NCBI GenBank assembly: GCA_937920555.1
Contig: CAKZTM010000012.1
Coordinates: 1-36,413 of the forward strand
DNA from: an uncultured Paracoccaceae bacterium
GTDB lineage: Bacteria > Pseudomonadota > Alphaproteobacteria > Rhodobacterales > Rhodobacteraceae
Direction of reading: 5' to 3'
DNA length: 36,413 nucleotides
Every line of letters begins with the position of its first letter. Positions within the stretch are counted from its first letter, which is position 1. Positions 16,893-26,463 of this stretch are shown here, piece by piece. A model generated the notes under the pieces. It was not told where the DNA came from and ran no database searches. It saw only the letters and a list, made by a program, of their open reading frames with translations. Position numbers and translations under genes: made by a program.

Positions 16893-17807
16893 ATGGGCGA
16901 CACCACAGACGGATCTCAACCAGCAGCGCAAAGCGCGCCGGACGAGAGCACCTCCCAAGATCAAGGCAGCATTTCATTTCTGGATTGGGCGCTCAGGCGT
17001 CGTGGGCGCAAGCCTGTGACCGAGCCCAGACCGGCGACGGATATGGACCGTGCCAGTGCCGCTGGTGCGCGGCAAATGCTGGTCAACTTGCGAAACATGC
17101 GCGGGATGCGGGTGGAAAATGTGGCGATACCGCGCGCCGATATTGTGGCGGTGCCCAATGACATCTCGCTTGTGGATTTGATGGACGTGTTCCGGGAAAG
17201 TGGCTACAGCCGGATACCGGTTTTCTCCGAGACTTTGGACAATCCGCTTGGGCTTATTCACCTCAAAGATGTGGCTCTTGAATACGGATTTGACCGTTCT
17301 GACCGGCCCTTTGAGATGGAGCCGTTGATGCGGCCTTTGTTATTTGCACCGCCCTCTATGCCCATTGGCGCGTTGTTGCAAAAGATGCAGGGTGAGCGTC
17401 GGCACATGGCTTTGGTGATTGATGAATATGGTGGTGCCGACGGTTTGATCACCATGGAGGATCTTGTCGAGCAGATCGTGGGCGAGATTGCCGACGAGCA
17501 TGATGCGGATGAGGATCAGGAATGGACCTTGGAGAGCGACGGGGTTTACCGGGCCACTGCGCGGGCCGATTTGCAGGAATTTGAGGCGGTGGCCGGTGTT
17601 GATCTGTTGCCTGATGATCTTGACGAGGACGTGGACACGCTTGGCGGGTTGATCTTCATTCTCGCAGGCCGCGTGCCTGTGCGCGGGGAGGTTGTGCGCC
17701 ATCCTGCCGGGCATGAGTTCGAGGTTCTGGACGCGGATGCGCGGCGGATCACGCGAATGCGCGTGCGTCTGAGTAAGCCCGGCAAGCCGCGACGTGCAGC
17801 TGAGTAA
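16893..17807 (+). CDS. corC: CorC/HlyC-type CBS-domain protein
   Basis: The 304-residue cytoplasmic protein has a CBS pair (about 85-210; MRVENVAIPRADIVAV opens the first repeat and VIDEYGGADGLITMEDLVEQIVGEI closes the second) and a C-terminal CorC_HlyC transporter-associated domain (about 225-300). It lacks the DUF21 membrane domain of the longer family members, which fits the CorC type in the ybeZ–ybeY–corC–lnt operon. The family is tied to magnesium and cobalt export, but a direct role is unproven. GAGAG precedes the ATG. Its last 14 bases overlap the start of lnt. Confidence 0.92.
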   Translation: MGDTTDGSQPAAQSAPDESTSQDQGSISFLDWALRRRGRKPVTEPRPATDMDRASAAGARQMLVNLRNMRGMRVENVAIPRADIVAVPNDISLVDLMDVFRESGYSRIPVFSETLDNPLGLIHLKDVALEYGFDRSDRPFEMEPLMRPLLFAPPSMPIGALLQKMQGERRHMALVIDEYGGADGLITMEDLVEQIVGEIADEHDADEDQEWTLESDGVYRATARADLQEFEAVAGVDLLPDDLDEDVDTLGGLIFILAGRVPVRGEVVRHPAGHEFEVLDADARRITRMRVRLSKPGKPRRAAE

Positions 17808-19296
17808 TATCGCAGGCTTAGAGCGTTGGCGGGCTTGGGGCCTTGCCGGAATTCTCGGCGCTTTAATGGCTTTGGGGCAGGCCCCTTTCCACTTTCCATG
17901 GTTCTTGCTGCTCTCGGCCCCGCTGCTGTTTTTGATGGTTTGCACGCGAGGCATGCGTGGTGCCTTCGGCGTTGGCTGGTGGGCGGGTCTTGGATATTTC
18001 GCCGTCGCCTTGCACTGGATCGTCGAGCCGTTTTTGGTTGATCTTGCCGCCACAGGATGGATGGCGCCTTTCGCGCTTTTGTTTCTATCGGCTGGGCTGG
18101 CCCTGTTTTGGGCGGTGCCTTTTGCGCTGTTTCGTGCATTTGGGCTTGGCGGGCCATGGGCGATTTTGGCGTTTGCGGGACTTTGGACCTTTGGCGAATT
18201 TGCCCGGTCCACGGTTTTGACGGGCTTTCCGTGGGCGTTGCTGGCGTATGGCTGGACCGCCACCCCGATCATTCAGGCAACGGCTTTCATAGGGTCTCAT
18301 GGGGTTGGATTTTTGGTGCTGGTTCTTGCGCTTCTGCCCGTGATTTGGCACCGGGTTGGCGTCGCGGTGACGCTAGCGGTTCTGGTCGCAAGTTGGGTTG
18401 GTCTGGGCCTGCGTGTGCCCGACGAGATTGCCATGACCGACACCCGGCTGCGGCTTGTGCAGCCCAACGCGCCCCAGCATTTGAAATGGCATCCCGATCA
18501 TATTCGGACCTTTTGGGAGCGTCAGTTGGCTGCGACCGCGGTTCCGGGGGACATTGACCTGATCGTCTGGCCTGAAGCTGCCGTGCCCTATCTGATGGGG
18601 ACGCGACCGGATTTGAACACTGTAATTTCCCAGGCTGCTGGAGATAGGAAAGTTGCGCTTGGTGCGACGCGCGCAGATGGGGAGGTCTTATATAATTCAG
18701 CTGTGATTTTGGGCGCAGGCGGAAATGTTGAGCATCTTTACGACAAGCATCATCTTGTCCCGTTTGGCGAGTTTTTACCCTTCCCGGCGATATTTGAGCG
18801 CTTCGGGCTACAAGGTTTGGCGCGCAATGCCGGTCGGTTTTCCGCGGGCTCCGGGCCTCGGCTTATTCAATCCGGTGATATCCCCGCCTTTCAACTGCTG
18901 ATCTGTTATGAGGCTATTTTTGCGGCGGAAATCTTGCGAGGGCCGGATCGGCCGGGATGGCTTTTGCATCTGACAAATGACGCATGGTTCGGTGATTTTT
19001 CTGGTCCTTATCAGCATCTGGCACAAGCGCGGGTGCGGGCCATTGAGTTTGGTTTGCCCATGGCCCGCGCGGCCAATACTGGTGTGTCGGCAATGATCGA
19101 TCCTTACGGTCGGTTAAGGGGTCAACTGGCGCTCAATACCGGTGGGCATGTGGATGTGGAATTGCCAGAGCCATTGCCGCCGACCGTTTACGCCCGTTTT
19201 GGCGATTTGCCGATTTTGACGCTTATTTTGGCAATTACTGTCGGTAGCGTGGCCTTCGGGCGACGAAACGGCGCAAATTCACCGGTTCGCTCATAA
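17794..19296 (+). CDS. lnt: Apolipoprotein N-acyltransferase
   Basis: A 500-residue inner-membrane enzyme that adds the third acyl chain to lipoproteins. The N-terminal 200 residues are strongly hydrophobic, with about six to eight helices, and a periplasmic nitrilase-like domain follows. The catalytic triad is visible: Glu261 (VWPEAAVPY), Lys318 (YDKHHLVPFGEF) and Cys371 (LLICYEAIF). The start is a GTG inside the end of corC; no ribosome site is strong, which suggests coupled translation. The last helix (about 465-487) returns to the membrane. Confidence 0.95.
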   Translation: MQLSNIAGLERWRAWGLAGILGALMALGQAPFHFPWFLLLSAPLLFLMVCTRGMRGAFGVGWWAGLGYFAVALHWIVEPFLVDLAATGWMAPFALLFLSAGLALFWAVPFALFRAFGLGGPWAILAFAGLWTFGEFARSTVLTGFPWALLAYGWTATPIIQATAFIGSHGVGFLVLVLALLPVIWHRVGVAVTLAVLVASWVGLGLRVPDEIAMTDTRLRLVQPNAPQHLKWHPDHIRTFWERQLAATAVPGDIDLIVWPEAAVPYLMGTRPDLNTVISQAAGDRKVALGATRADGEVLYNSAVILGAGGNVEHLYDKHHLVPFGEFLPFPAIFERFGLQGLARNAGRFSAGSGPRLIQSGDIPAFQLLICYEAIFAAEILRGPDRPGWLLHLTNDAWFGDFSGPYQHLAQARVRAIEFGLPMARAANTGVSAMIDPYGRLRGQLALNTGGHVDVELPEPLPPTVYARFGDLPILTLILAITVGSVAFGRRNGANSPVRS

Positions 19297-19321
19297 TCGA
19301 TTGACCCCACGACACTGCATC

Positions 19322-19364
19322 GGTTACGAGGCGACTTGTGTTTTTATTGGGGAGGCCCCTCGTG
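19322..19364 (+). promoter_or_regulatory. metK leader with ribosome-site hairpin
   Basis: The ribosome site of metK lies in GGGGAGGCCCC (19349-19359), which can fold on itself, and ACGAGG at 19326-19331 can pair with CCTCGT at 19358-19363 over the GTG start. The two pairings would both hide the start and overlap each other. This could be a translational switch. It does not match the conserved core of the SAM/SAH riboswitch known upstream of metK in Rhodobacterales, as far as I can recall it. Pairing is by eye. Confidence 0.3.
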
Positions 19365-20528
19365 CCGAGATTGAATTATTCATTTACGTCCGAATCAGTG
19401 TCCGAGGGGCATCCTGACAAGGTTTGTGATCGCGTTTCAGATGCGGTTCTGGACGCTTTCTTGGCGGAAGATCCAGAAGCGCGCGTGGCTTGCGAAACCT
19501 TTGCGACCACCAACCGGGTTGTGATCGGCGGCGAAGTTCGCGGCCCTCAGGCGGTCATGAACGCGGTCGAGGCAATTGCGCGGGATTGCGTGAAAGACAT
19601 CGGCTACGAGCAGGACGGGTTCCACTGGGAAACCCTGGCGCTCGATAACTATTTGCACGAGCAGTCTGCACATATCGCACAAGGTGTGGATGCGGCGGAA
19701 GGCAAGGAAGAGGGTGCCGGCGATCAAGGGATCATGTTTGGCTATGCGGTCAATGAAACTGACGTGCTGATGCCTGCGCCTATTCAGTATTCCCATGCGA
19801 TTTTGCACAGGCTGGCTGAAGTTCGCAAAAACGGTACGGAACCCGCACTTGGGCCGGATGCGAAGTCGCAGCTGACCATTCGTTATCAGGACGGAAAGCC
19901 TGTGGAGGCGGCCTCTATCGTACTGTCCACCCAGCATCTTGATGAGAGTTTGAGCAGTGCGGATGTCCGTGCGATTGTGGAGCCTTATATTCGCGAGGTT
20001 ATGCCAGAAGGCTGGATCACGGATGCTACAGATTGGCACGTAAATCCGACCGGTAAGTTCGTCATCGGCGGGCCTGATGGCGACGCCGGTTTGACCGGTC
20101 GCAAGATCATTGTGGATACATATGGCGGTGCGTCGCCTCATGGTGGCGGTGCGTTCTCTGGTAAAGATCCAACCAAAGTAGATCGCTCGGCGGCATATGC
20201 GGCCCGGTATTTGGCCAAAAATGTTGTGGCGGCCGGTCTTGCGGAGCGGTGCTGCATTCAGCTGTCTTACGCAATTGGTGTTGCGCGGCCGTTGTCTATT
20301 TATGCGGACACTTACGGGACCGGAAAGGTCCATGAGAGTGAGATCGAGAAGGCTATCGAGGCGTCCATGGATTTGACACCCAGAGGCATTCGCCAGCATT
20401 TGGGCATGAACCGTCCAATTTATCAGCGCACTGCGGCTTATGGTCATTTTGGGCGTGCGCCGGATGCGGATGGTGGGTTCTCTTGGGAAAAAACCGATCT
20501 TGTTGAGACCTTAAAGAAAGCCGTTTGA
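19362..20528 (+). CDS. metK: S-adenosylmethionine synthase
   Basis: A 388-residue cytoplasmic enzyme that makes SAM from methionine and ATP. It starts with the family's [14 protein letters not shown], whose His and Lys bind ATP, and carries GAGDQG and the loop [19 protein letters not shown]. The GTG start with GGGGAGG six bases upstream gives [12 protein letters not shown], matching relatives; an upstream start would add eight residues in front of it. The product supplies the methyl donor for trmB and the radical SAM cofactor for miaB nearby. It ends seven bases before trmB. Confidence 0.95.
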   Translation: MPRLNYSFTSESVSEGHPDKVCDRVSDAVLDAFLAEDPEARVACETFATTNRVVIGGEVRGPQAVMNAVEAIARDCVKDIGYEQDGFHWETLALDNYLHEQSAHIAQGVDAAEGKEEGAGDQGIMFGYAVNETDVLMPAPIQYSHAILHRLAEVRKNGTEPALGPDAKSQLTIRYQDGKPVEAASIVLSTQHLDESLSSADVRAIVEPYIREVMPEGWITDATDWHVNPTGKFVIGGPDGDAGLTGRKIIVDTYGGASPHGGGAFSGKDPTKVDRSAAYAARYLAKNVVAAGLAERCCIQLSYAIGVARPLSIYADTYGTGKVHESEIEKAIEASMDLTPRGIRQHLGMNRPIYQRTAAYGHFGRAPDADGGFSWEKTDLVETLKKAV

Positions 20529-20535
20529 GGCACGC

Positions 20536-21264
20536 ATGACCACGCCTGACCGTAAAGATGGTGCCCCGTGGCGTAATTTTTATGGTCGGCGTAAGGGCAA
20601 GGGGCTGCGGCCCTCTCAAGAAACCTATTTGGACGAAGATCTGGCGGCATTGTCGCCGGGCCCGGTCAGTTGGGATGACAATCCCGACCGCGTGCCTTTG
20701 GATTTGGCCAAGTTATTTCCTGAGGCTTCGGAATTTTGGCTGGAAATCGGCTTTGGCGGCGGTGAGCATGTGGTGCACCAAGCAGCGCTTTACCCGCATG
20801 TGGGGCTTATCGGGTGTGAGCCTTATATCAACGGGGTGGCTATGCTGCTGGGCAAGGTCCGCAAAGCGGGTGTGTCCAACCTAGCAATACATCCCGGCGA
20901 TGCGCGCGATTTATTTGATGTGATCCCAGATGGTGCCTTGAGCCGCGTTTTTCTTTTATATCCAGATCCTTGGCCCAAAAAGCGGCATCACCGTAGGCGG
21001 TTTGTGACCCCTGAGCATTTGGAGCCATTGGCCCGCAAGATGAAAGCCGGGGCGATCCTGCGTGTGGCCACTGACATTGAGGATTATGTGCGCCAAACCC
21101 TTGAGCAGGTGGCGTTTGGTGGCGATTTTGAGTGGTTGGCCGAGGGGCCGTCCGACTGGCAGGAGCCTTGGGATGACTGGATATCGACCCGCTATGAGCA
21201 AAAGGCGCTTCGCGAGGGCCGCGTTCCACATTACCTGACATTTCGGCGCACCTCACCTGTTTGA
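20536..21264 (+). CDS. trmB: tRNA (guanine-N7-)-methyltransferase
   Basis: A 242-residue SAM-dependent enzyme that makes m7G46 in the variable loop of tRNAs. The SAM-binding motif FWLEIGFGGGEH (about 65-76) and the family signature PDPWPKKRHHRRRF (about 145-158) are intact, and the C-terminal DDWISTRYEQKA region shapes the guanine pocket. The ribosome site (TTGAGG) overlaps the stop of metK, so the two are co-transcribed. Confidence 0.94.
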   Translation: MTTPDRKDGAPWRNFYGRRKGKGLRPSQETYLDEDLAALSPGPVSWDDNPDRVPLDLAKLFPEASEFWLEIGFGGGEHVVHQAALYPHVGLIGCEPYINGVAMLLGKVRKAGVSNLAIHPGDARDLFDVIPDGALSRVFLLYPDPWPKKRHHRRRFVTPEHLEPLARKMKAGAILRVATDIEDYVRQTLEQVAFGGDFEWLAEGPSDWQEPWDDWISTRYEQKALREGRVPHYLTFRRTSPV

Positions 21265-21276
21265 GCGCATACCTGC

Positions 21277-21310
21277 GGCGGTGTGAGATGTTACAGCGCC
21301 GCCTATTTTC
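21277..21310 (+). terminator. Possible rho-independent terminator after trmB
   Basis: GGCGG at 21277-21281 pairs with CCGCC at 21299-21303, extendable by TG/CA with a bulge, and TATTTTCC follows. The stem is short and the T-run interrupted, so this is only a candidate end for the phoH-to-trmB transcript. Confidence 0.35.
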
Positions 21311-21500
21311 CTGACCGAACTGGCTGAGTTTAGCGCGCCACGGCGTTGGTACGTGGCGGGTATTTGCTGCGTGGTTGGCAAACTACTCTGCTAGCACAGT
21401 AGCACAGTTGTTAAGGTTTCCCGCCCAAGCACGCGCTTGCTATGGACCCTCAATTCTGGTCACGTTAAAGGGGGCGGGCATACATAAAGAGGCAGCATTC

Positions 21501-22853
21501 ATGTCCGGTCACGGCCCCGCACAACCTATGACATCGCGTCGCGCAACCCCGTTGAAGGGAATTGCGGACATTCCGGGGGACAAGTCGATCTCTCACCGTT
21601 CGCTCATTTTGGGCGCGTTGGCGGTCGGGGAGACCAAGATCACCGGTCTGCTTGAAGGGCAGGACGTTCTGGACACAGGCCGGGCGATGCAGGCGTTTGG
21701 CGCTGATGTGATCCAGCACGGACCGGGCGAGTGGTCAGTGCACGGTGTCGGTGTCGGCGGCTTTATGGAGCCCCAGGACGTTATCGATTGCGGCAATGCG
21801 GGAACCGGCGTGCGCCTGATCATGGGGGCGGCGGCCACCTGCGATATGACCGTGACCTATACGGGCGATGCCAGCCTGAGGTCACGGCCTATGGGGCGTA
21901 TCACTGATCCACTGGCCCTTTTCGGGGCGCAGTCCTATGGGCGGCGAGGCGGGCGTTTGCCGCTGACAATCGTGGGCGCGGCTGATCCTGTACCGGTGCA
22001 ATATACGACGCCAGTACCATCGGCGCAGGTCAAGTCGGCGGTCCTTTTGGCCGGTCTTGGGGTGCGCGGCGAAACTGTTGTCACCGAAGTTGAGGCGACC
22101 CGCGATCATTCGGAGCGGATGTTGCGCGGCTTTGGCGCTGAGATTGAGACGGACGTGACCAAGGACGGCCGTGTGATCCATCTACAGGGTCAGCCTGAGT
22201 TGAGGCCGCAGGTGATCGCGGTGCCTCGTGATCCCTCATCGGCAGCATTTCCGGTTTGTGCCGCGCTGATCGTTGAGGGTTCGGACATTTTGGTGCCAAA
22301 TATCGGGCTCAATCCCACGCGGGCCGGATTGTTTGAAACGCTCCGAGATATGGGCGCTGATCTAACTTACGAGAACGCGCGAGAAGAGGGCGGGGAGCCG
22401 ACTGCGGACCTTCGGGTGCGGTTTTCGGGCGACATGAAAGGTATTGAAGTGCCGCCTGCGCGAGCGGCCTCGATGATTGACGAATATCCAGTTTTGTCGG
22501 TTGTGGCGGCGAATGCTACCGGATCGACTGTTTTCAAAGGCGTGAAGGAGCTTCGTGTTAAGGAGAGTGACCGGATCGATGCCATGGCGCGCGGGCTTGA
22601 AGCCTGCGGTGTGACCATCGAGGAGGGTGAGGATTTCATGATCATTCATGGTCTTGGCGCCGGTGGTGTCCCTGGCGGGGCAGTGGCGAAAACGCATCTG
22701 GACCACCGAATTGCCATGTCGTTCATGGTGGCTGGAATGGCCTCCAAAGCCGGGGTCGGGGTGGACGATGCAGGCCCCATTATGACATCCTTCCCCAACT
22801 TCCTGCCGTTGATGGAGGCTTTGGGCGGTCAGTTTACACGGGATAACGGGTGA
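21501..22853 (+). CDS. aroA: 3-phosphoshikimate 1-carboxyvinyltransferase (EPSP synthase)
   Basis: A 450-residue enzyme of the shikimate pathway that joins phosphoenolpyruvate to shikimate 3-phosphate. Visible sites are [10 protein letters not shown] (Lys28), GNAGTG (99-104), [10 protein letters not shown] and LRVKESDRI. The RPMGR form and PSSAAFPV mark it as class II. The glycine in GNAGTG (Gly101) is the residue that is alanine in the glyphosate-tolerant CP4 enzyme, so a sensitive-type pocket is expected. An ATG with GAGG eight bases upstream was chosen; an earlier in-frame start would add 42 residues not seen in the family. The TGA overlaps the GTG of the next gene. Confidence 0.95.
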   Translation: MSGHGPAQPMTSRRATPLKGIADIPGDKSISHRSLILGALAVGETKITGLLEGQDVLDTGRAMQAFGADVIQHGPGEWSVHGVGVGGFMEPQDVIDCGNAGTGVRLIMGAAATCDMTVTYTGDASLRSRPMGRITDPLALFGAQSYGRRGGRLPLTIVGAADPVPVQYTTPVPSAQVKSAVLLAGLGVRGETVVTEVEATRDHSERMLRGFGAEIETDVTKDGRVIHLQGQPELRPQVIAVPRDPSSAAFPVCAALIVEGSDILVPNIGLNPTRAGLFETLRDMGADLTYENAREEGGEPTADLRVRFSGDMKGIEVPPARAASMIDEYPVLSVVAANATGSTVFKGVKELRVKESDRIDAMARGLEACGVTIEEGEDFMIIHGLGAGGVPGGAVAKTHLDHRIAMSFMVAGMASKAGVGVDDAGPIMTSFPNFLPLMEALGGQFTRDNG

Positions 22854-23386
22854 GAACGTCAAAGATCATACTTTGGGTGGTTTCCTTGTCTGCGCTTTTT
22901 GTGCTGGCATTGATGAACCTGTGGACCGTGCCGACCATTCGTATGGATGCGGGTGGTTTGCGCATTTTTGATAACCGTCCATTTGGGTATGATCTGGACT
23001 ATGCCACCAAGCTCATCGGCAATCTCTATGAAGGCAATCAGGTTGGGTTGAACCTGTATTTGGGCTTGCAGCGCAAGCTGGATACCCTGTTTCCGATCTT
23101 ATTTGCTATTGCCATGCCCTGGGCCTTGTGGGTTCTAACGGCCCGTTGGAACAACCCGTTTCGCGTGGCTTTATGTGTGGCGGCTTTTCTTGGGCCGATG
23201 TGTGATTTGATCGAGAATTATTTTGTTGGTGGGTTATTACGTGCCGGTGTTGACGACATCACAAAGGAGATGGTGGCTCGTGCCAGTTTCTTTTCTGTGA
23301 CCAAGTGGGTTTTGGATGTGACGGCAGGGGCGGTGTTTTTGATTTTGGCCTCTGATGTGCTTTTGGACCGTTGGAGGCGCGGATGA
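22850..23386 (+). CDS. Unknown four-helix membrane protein between aroA and cmk
   Basis: The 178-residue product has four likely membrane helices (about 5-25, 78-97, 105-125 and 150-170) and a periplasmic or cytoplasmic loop of about 50 residues between the first two. No family is recognised. It starts with a GTG that overlaps the aroA stop (GTGA) and ends with ATGA shared with cmk, so its translation is coupled on both sides. This tight fit suggests a conserved operon member rather than an insertion. The function is unknown; nothing links it chemically to aromatic or nucleotide metabolism. Confidence 0.8.
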   Translation: MRTSKIILWVVSLSALFVLALMNLWTVPTIRMDAGGLRIFDNRPFGYDLDYATKLIGNLYEGNQVGLNLYLGLQRKLDTLFPILFAIAMPWALWVLTARWNNPFRVALCVAAFLGPMCDLIENYFVGGLLRAGVDDITKEMVARASFFSVTKWVLDVTAGAVFLILASDVLLDRWRRG

Positions 23387-24006
23387 TTTTCACGGTTGCC
23401 ATCGACGGCCCGGCGGCGGCGGGCAAAGGAACCATTGCGCGTGCGGTGGCTGATGCCTTTGGATTTGTTCATTTGGATACGGGCACATTATACCGCGCGG
23501 TTGGGTTGAAGGCGGCGGAGACGGGCTTGGATGCGGTTGATGTGGCCAAGGCGTTGACGGCCACAGATTTGGATCGGGACGATCTTCGCACGCCCATTGC
23601 GGCACAATCGGCATCGCGTGTGGCGGTGATCCCAGAAGTTCGAGACGCTCTGTTGCAGTTCCAGCGGGATTTTGCCCGCAGAACCGGCGGCGCGGTGTTG
23701 GATGGACGGGACATTGGTACTGTGATTTGCCCCAATGCTGACGTAAAGCTGTACGTCACGGCCTCTGACGCGGTTCGGGCGGAGCGTCGCTACCAAGAAC
23801 TGGCTGCCAAGGGCATGGATGTGACACTTGAGACTGTGGCCAAAGATTTGGCCGTTCGTGATGCGCGGGACGCTGCCAGACAGGCGGCTCCTATGGTCGC
23901 GGCGGATGATGCGCTCTTGCTAGACACCACCAAACTGTCTATAGACGCAGCCGTTGCCAAAGCGGTAGCGCATATAAAAACAAGAATCGAGCAGGGCCGG
24001 GTTTAA
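23383..24006 (+). CDS. cmk: Cytidylate kinase
   Basis: A 207-residue P-loop kinase that phosphorylates CMP and dCMP. The Walker A motif GPAAAGKGT lies at about 8-16, followed by [11 protein letters not shown], and the [22 protein letters not shown] stretch is the family's CMP-binding signature. The ATG overlapping the stop of the preceding gene (ATGA) was chosen; a TTG four codons earlier is unlikely. cmk upstream of rpsA is a widespread bacterial gene order. Confidence 0.95.
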   Translation: MIFTVAIDGPAAAGKGTIARAVADAFGFVHLDTGTLYRAVGLKAAETGLDAVDVAKALTATDLDRDDLRTPIAAQSASRVAVIPEVRDALLQFQRDFARRTGGAVLDGRDIGTVICPNADVKLYVTASDAVRAERRYQELAAKGMDVTLETVAKDLAVRDARDAARQAAPMVAADDALLLDTTKLSIDAAVAKAVAHIKTRIEQGRV

Positions 24007-24069
24007 TAGTCGGCCTCATTTTGTTTGTGCGCACGACATCGTTAGCGGCGGCGTAAATGTCATGAAAGA

Positions 24070-24090
24070 CCGGTGGACCCAACCACCCGG
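24070..24090 (+). promoter_or_regulatory. Hairpin in the rpsA leader
   Basis: CCGGTGG (24070-24076) pairs with CCACCCGG (24083-24090) with one bulged C and a six-base loop, ending 31 bases before the rpsA start. S1 represses its own translation through leader structure in enterobacteria; a similar role here is only suggested. Confidence 0.3.
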
Positions 24091-24121
24091 CCAGCAAAAT
24101 CGATACTGAAAAGGAATATGA

Positions 24122-25807
24122 ATGTCAGCTACTGCGACAATGGAAGAGTTTGAAGCTCTTCTGAACGAAAGCCTAGAACTTGAAACGCCCGGAGAGGGCG
24201 AAGTTGTTAAAGGCACAGTCCTTGCCATCGAAGCAGGACAAGCAATCATCGATATCGGCTATAAAATGGAAGGCCGCGTCGAGCTTAAAGAATTCGCAAA
24301 ACCAGGTCACGACCCCGAGATTGCCGTTGGCGATCAGGTAGAGGTCTATCTGGAGCGCGTCGAGAACGCCCGCGGCGAGGCTGTTATCTCTCGTGAGAAG
24401 GCCCGTCGTGAAGAGGCGTGGGATCGTCTGGAGAAAGCCAACGACAAAGGTGAGCGCGTTGAAGGTGCGATCTTCGGTCGTGTTAAAGGCGGCTTTACGG
24501 TTGACCTTGGCGGTGCAGTGGCCTTCTTGCCCGGCAGCCAAGTGGACGTGCGCCCGGTGCGCGATGCTGGCCCCTTGATGGGCATGGCTCAGCCGTTCCA
24601 AATCCTGAAAATGGATCGTCGTCGCGGCAACATCGTTGTGTCCCGTCGTGCGATCCTTGAAGAGTCCCGTGCAGAACAGCGCGCGGAGATCGTTGGCCAG
24701 TTGGCCGAAGGTCAGACTGTTGAGGGTGTGGTCAAGAACATCACTGAATATGGTGCCTTCGTGGACCTTGGTGGTGTGGACGGACTTCTCCACGTCACAG
24801 ACATGGCATGGCGTCGTGTGAACCATCCGTCTGAGATCCTTGAGATCGGTCAGAAGGTTGATGTTCAGGTCGTCAAGATCAACAAAGAAACGCAGCGTAT
24901 CTCGCTTGGTATGAAGCAGCTTCAGTCTGATCCTTGGGATGCGGTTGAGGGCAAGTACCCACTTGAGAGCCGTCACACAGGTCGGGTCACAAACATCACC
25001 GATTATGGTGCGTTTGTTGAGCTGGAGCCGGGCGTTGAGGGCCTTGTGCATGTCTCTGAGATGTCTTGGACCAAGAAGAACGTCCATCCGGGCAAGATCG
25101 TGTCGACCTCTCAGGAGGTTGAAGTGGTTGTGCTTGAGATCGACAGTGCCAAGCGTCGTGTGTCCCTTGGCCTCAAGCAGGCAACGGGTAATCCGTGGGA
25201 GAACTTCTCGTCGATGTTCCCAGTTGGTACCGAGATTGAAGGTGAAGTTAAGAACATCACTGAATTTGGTCTCTTTGTTGGCCTAGATGGCGATATCGAC
25301 GGTATGGTTCACTTGTCCGATCTGGATTGGAACCGTTCCGGCGAAGAAGCCATGGAAGACTACAAAAAGGGCGATATGGTCAAAGCCGTTGTCACGGATG
25401 TGGACACGGACAAAGAGCGTATCTCCTTGTCGATCAAAGCGCTTGAGGGCGACCCATTTGTGGGGGCCACCGATGGCATCAAACGCGGTCAGGTTGTGAC
25501 GGTAACTGTCACCAAGATCGAAGATGGTGGCATTGAGGTTGAGCATGATGGCATGAAAGCGTTCATCCGTCGCTCCGATCTCAGCCGTGACCGTGCCGAG
25601 CAGCGTCCTGAGCGTTTCTCCGTTGGTGATCACATCGATGCGCGCGTGACAAATATCGACGCCAAGACCCGCAAATTGGGTCTGTCGATCAAAGCGCGTG
25701 AGATTGCAGAAGAAAAAGAAGCGGTACAGCAGTACGGATCGTCCGATAGTGGCGCTCTTCTTGGCGATATTCTTGGCGCCGCGCTTAAAGGTAAAGACGA
25801 CGAATAG
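24122..25807 (+). CDS. rpsA: 30S ribosomal protein S1
   Basis: A 561-residue mRNA-binding ribosomal protein with six S1 (OB-fold) repeats, at about 22-88, 106-172, 193-261, 278-348, 365-435 and 452-521; repeats 3 to 5 show the recurrent pattern of G-x-V-x-NIT-x-YGAFV and GLVHVS. Length matches the six-repeat form. AAAAGGA lies just before the ATG. Codon choice is visibly biased (CGT, GGT, GTT), as expected of a highly expressed gene and unlike its neighbours. A strong terminator follows. Confidence 0.97.
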   Translation: MSATATMEEFEALLNESLELETPGEGEVVKGTVLAIEAGQAIIDIGYKMEGRVELKEFAKPGHDPEIAVGDQVEVYLERVENARGEAVISREKARREEAWDRLEKANDKGERVEGAIFGRVKGGFTVDLGGAVAFLPGSQVDVRPVRDAGPLMGMAQPFQILKMDRRRGNIVVSRRAILEESRAEQRAEIVGQLAEGQTVEGVVKNITEYGAFVDLGGVDGLLHVTDMAWRRVNHPSEILEIGQKVDVQVVKINKETQRISLGMKQLQSDPWDAVEGKYPLESRHTGRVTNITDYGAFVELEPGVEGLVHVSEMSWTKKNVHPGKIVSTSQEVEVVVLEIDSAKRRVSLGLKQATGNPWENFSSMFPVGTEIEGEVKNITEFGLFVGLDGDIDGMVHLSDLDWNRSGEEAMEDYKKGDMVKAVVTDVDTDKERISLSIKALEGDPFVGATDGIKRGQVVTVTVTKIEDGGIEVEHDGMKAFIRRSDLSRDRAEQRPERFSVGDHIDARVTNIDAKTRKLGLSIKAREIAEEKEAVQQYGSSDSGALLGDILGAALKGKDDE

Positions 25808-25839
25808 TCGCCTCTACCCAATTAGATGGAACTACATGA

Positions 25840-25873
25840 GGTGGCGTCTTTTGCGGGCGCCACCTTTTTCTTT
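25840..25873 (+). terminator. Rho-independent terminator after rpsA
   Basis: GGTGGCG (25840-25846) pairs perfectly with CGCCACC (25858-25864) around an 11-base loop, followed directly by TTTTTCTTTT. It ends the cmk–rpsA transcript. Confidence 0.85.
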
Positions 25874-26151
25874 TCGAGGGTGCGGTGTCTCGAATCACTC
25901 GACTGATTCCACTTTGAGTTTCGGTGGAATGCGGCAAAAAGCCCCCGATTTCATCGTGACGTGGCGTAAATACTCAAAATATTTGCGCTATCACCGGCTT
26001 GTTTGCAGAATTAGTTGTGGAAAAAACGAATGCCTCTATTTCCAGAGCGCGTGTTTCCTGCCAATATGTTTTCGAGTGAGTCATTGAATTTATTAAACAA
26101 TTGCACCTCGACAAAGAGGGCATACGCCGTTTTCGGGGGGGATGGAATACG
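25874..26151 (+). other. Intergenic region upstream of ihfB
   Basis: About 280 bases without a gene. It holds a perfect inverted repeat (ATTCCAC at 25906-25912, GTGGAAT at 25924-25930) and a one-mismatch fit to the IHF consensus (TATCACCGGCTTG, 25989-26001, where the consensus has A at the sixth position). Self-regulation by IHF is possible. No promoter hexamers stand out, although the 26080-26110 stretch is AT-rich. Confidence 0.4.
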
Positions 26152-26433
26152 ATGATCAAATCTGAGTTGATCCAGAAAATCGCTGAAGAAAACCCGCATT
26201 TGTTTCAACGGGATGTGGAATTGATCGTTTCTACCGTTTTTGACGAGATCATCGAAGCAATGGCACAGGGCAACCGTGTAGAGCTAAGGGGTTTTGGGGC
26301 TTTTTCAGTTAAAAAGCGCGATGCACGGGTTGGTCGAAATCCGCGGACCGGTGCGTCGGTTGACGTGGATGCAAAATATGTTCCGTTCTTCAAAACTGGT
26401 AAATTGCTTCGCGACCGACTAAATAACGAGTAG
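26152..26433 (+). CDS. ihfB: Integration host factor subunit beta
   Basis: The 93-residue DNA-bending protein carries the HU/IHF fold: helices 1-40 ([15 protein letters not shown], then [14 protein letters not shown]), the strand [12 protein letters not shown], and the DNA arm with the intercalating proline in RVGRNPRTG. It pairs with IhfA, which is not in this window, and bends DNA at promoters and recombination sites. The ATG was chosen over an upstream in-frame start because it matches family length (about 94). It begins its own unit after the rpsA terminator. Confidence 0.95.
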   Translation: MIKSELIQKIAEENPHLFQRDVELIVSTVFDEIIEAMAQGNRVELRGFGAFSVKKRDARVGRNPRTGASVDVDAKYVPFFKTGKLLRDRLNNE

Positions 26434-26463
26434 GGGATTTCCTGTGTTCAGTTGGAGTGCATA

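Noticed and set aside
19322-19364. SAM/SAH riboswitch upstream of metK
   Set aside because: The location and an ATTGGGGAG ribosome-site region fit, but the conserved loop core I recall for this riboswitch is not present, so only a generic leader structure is listed.
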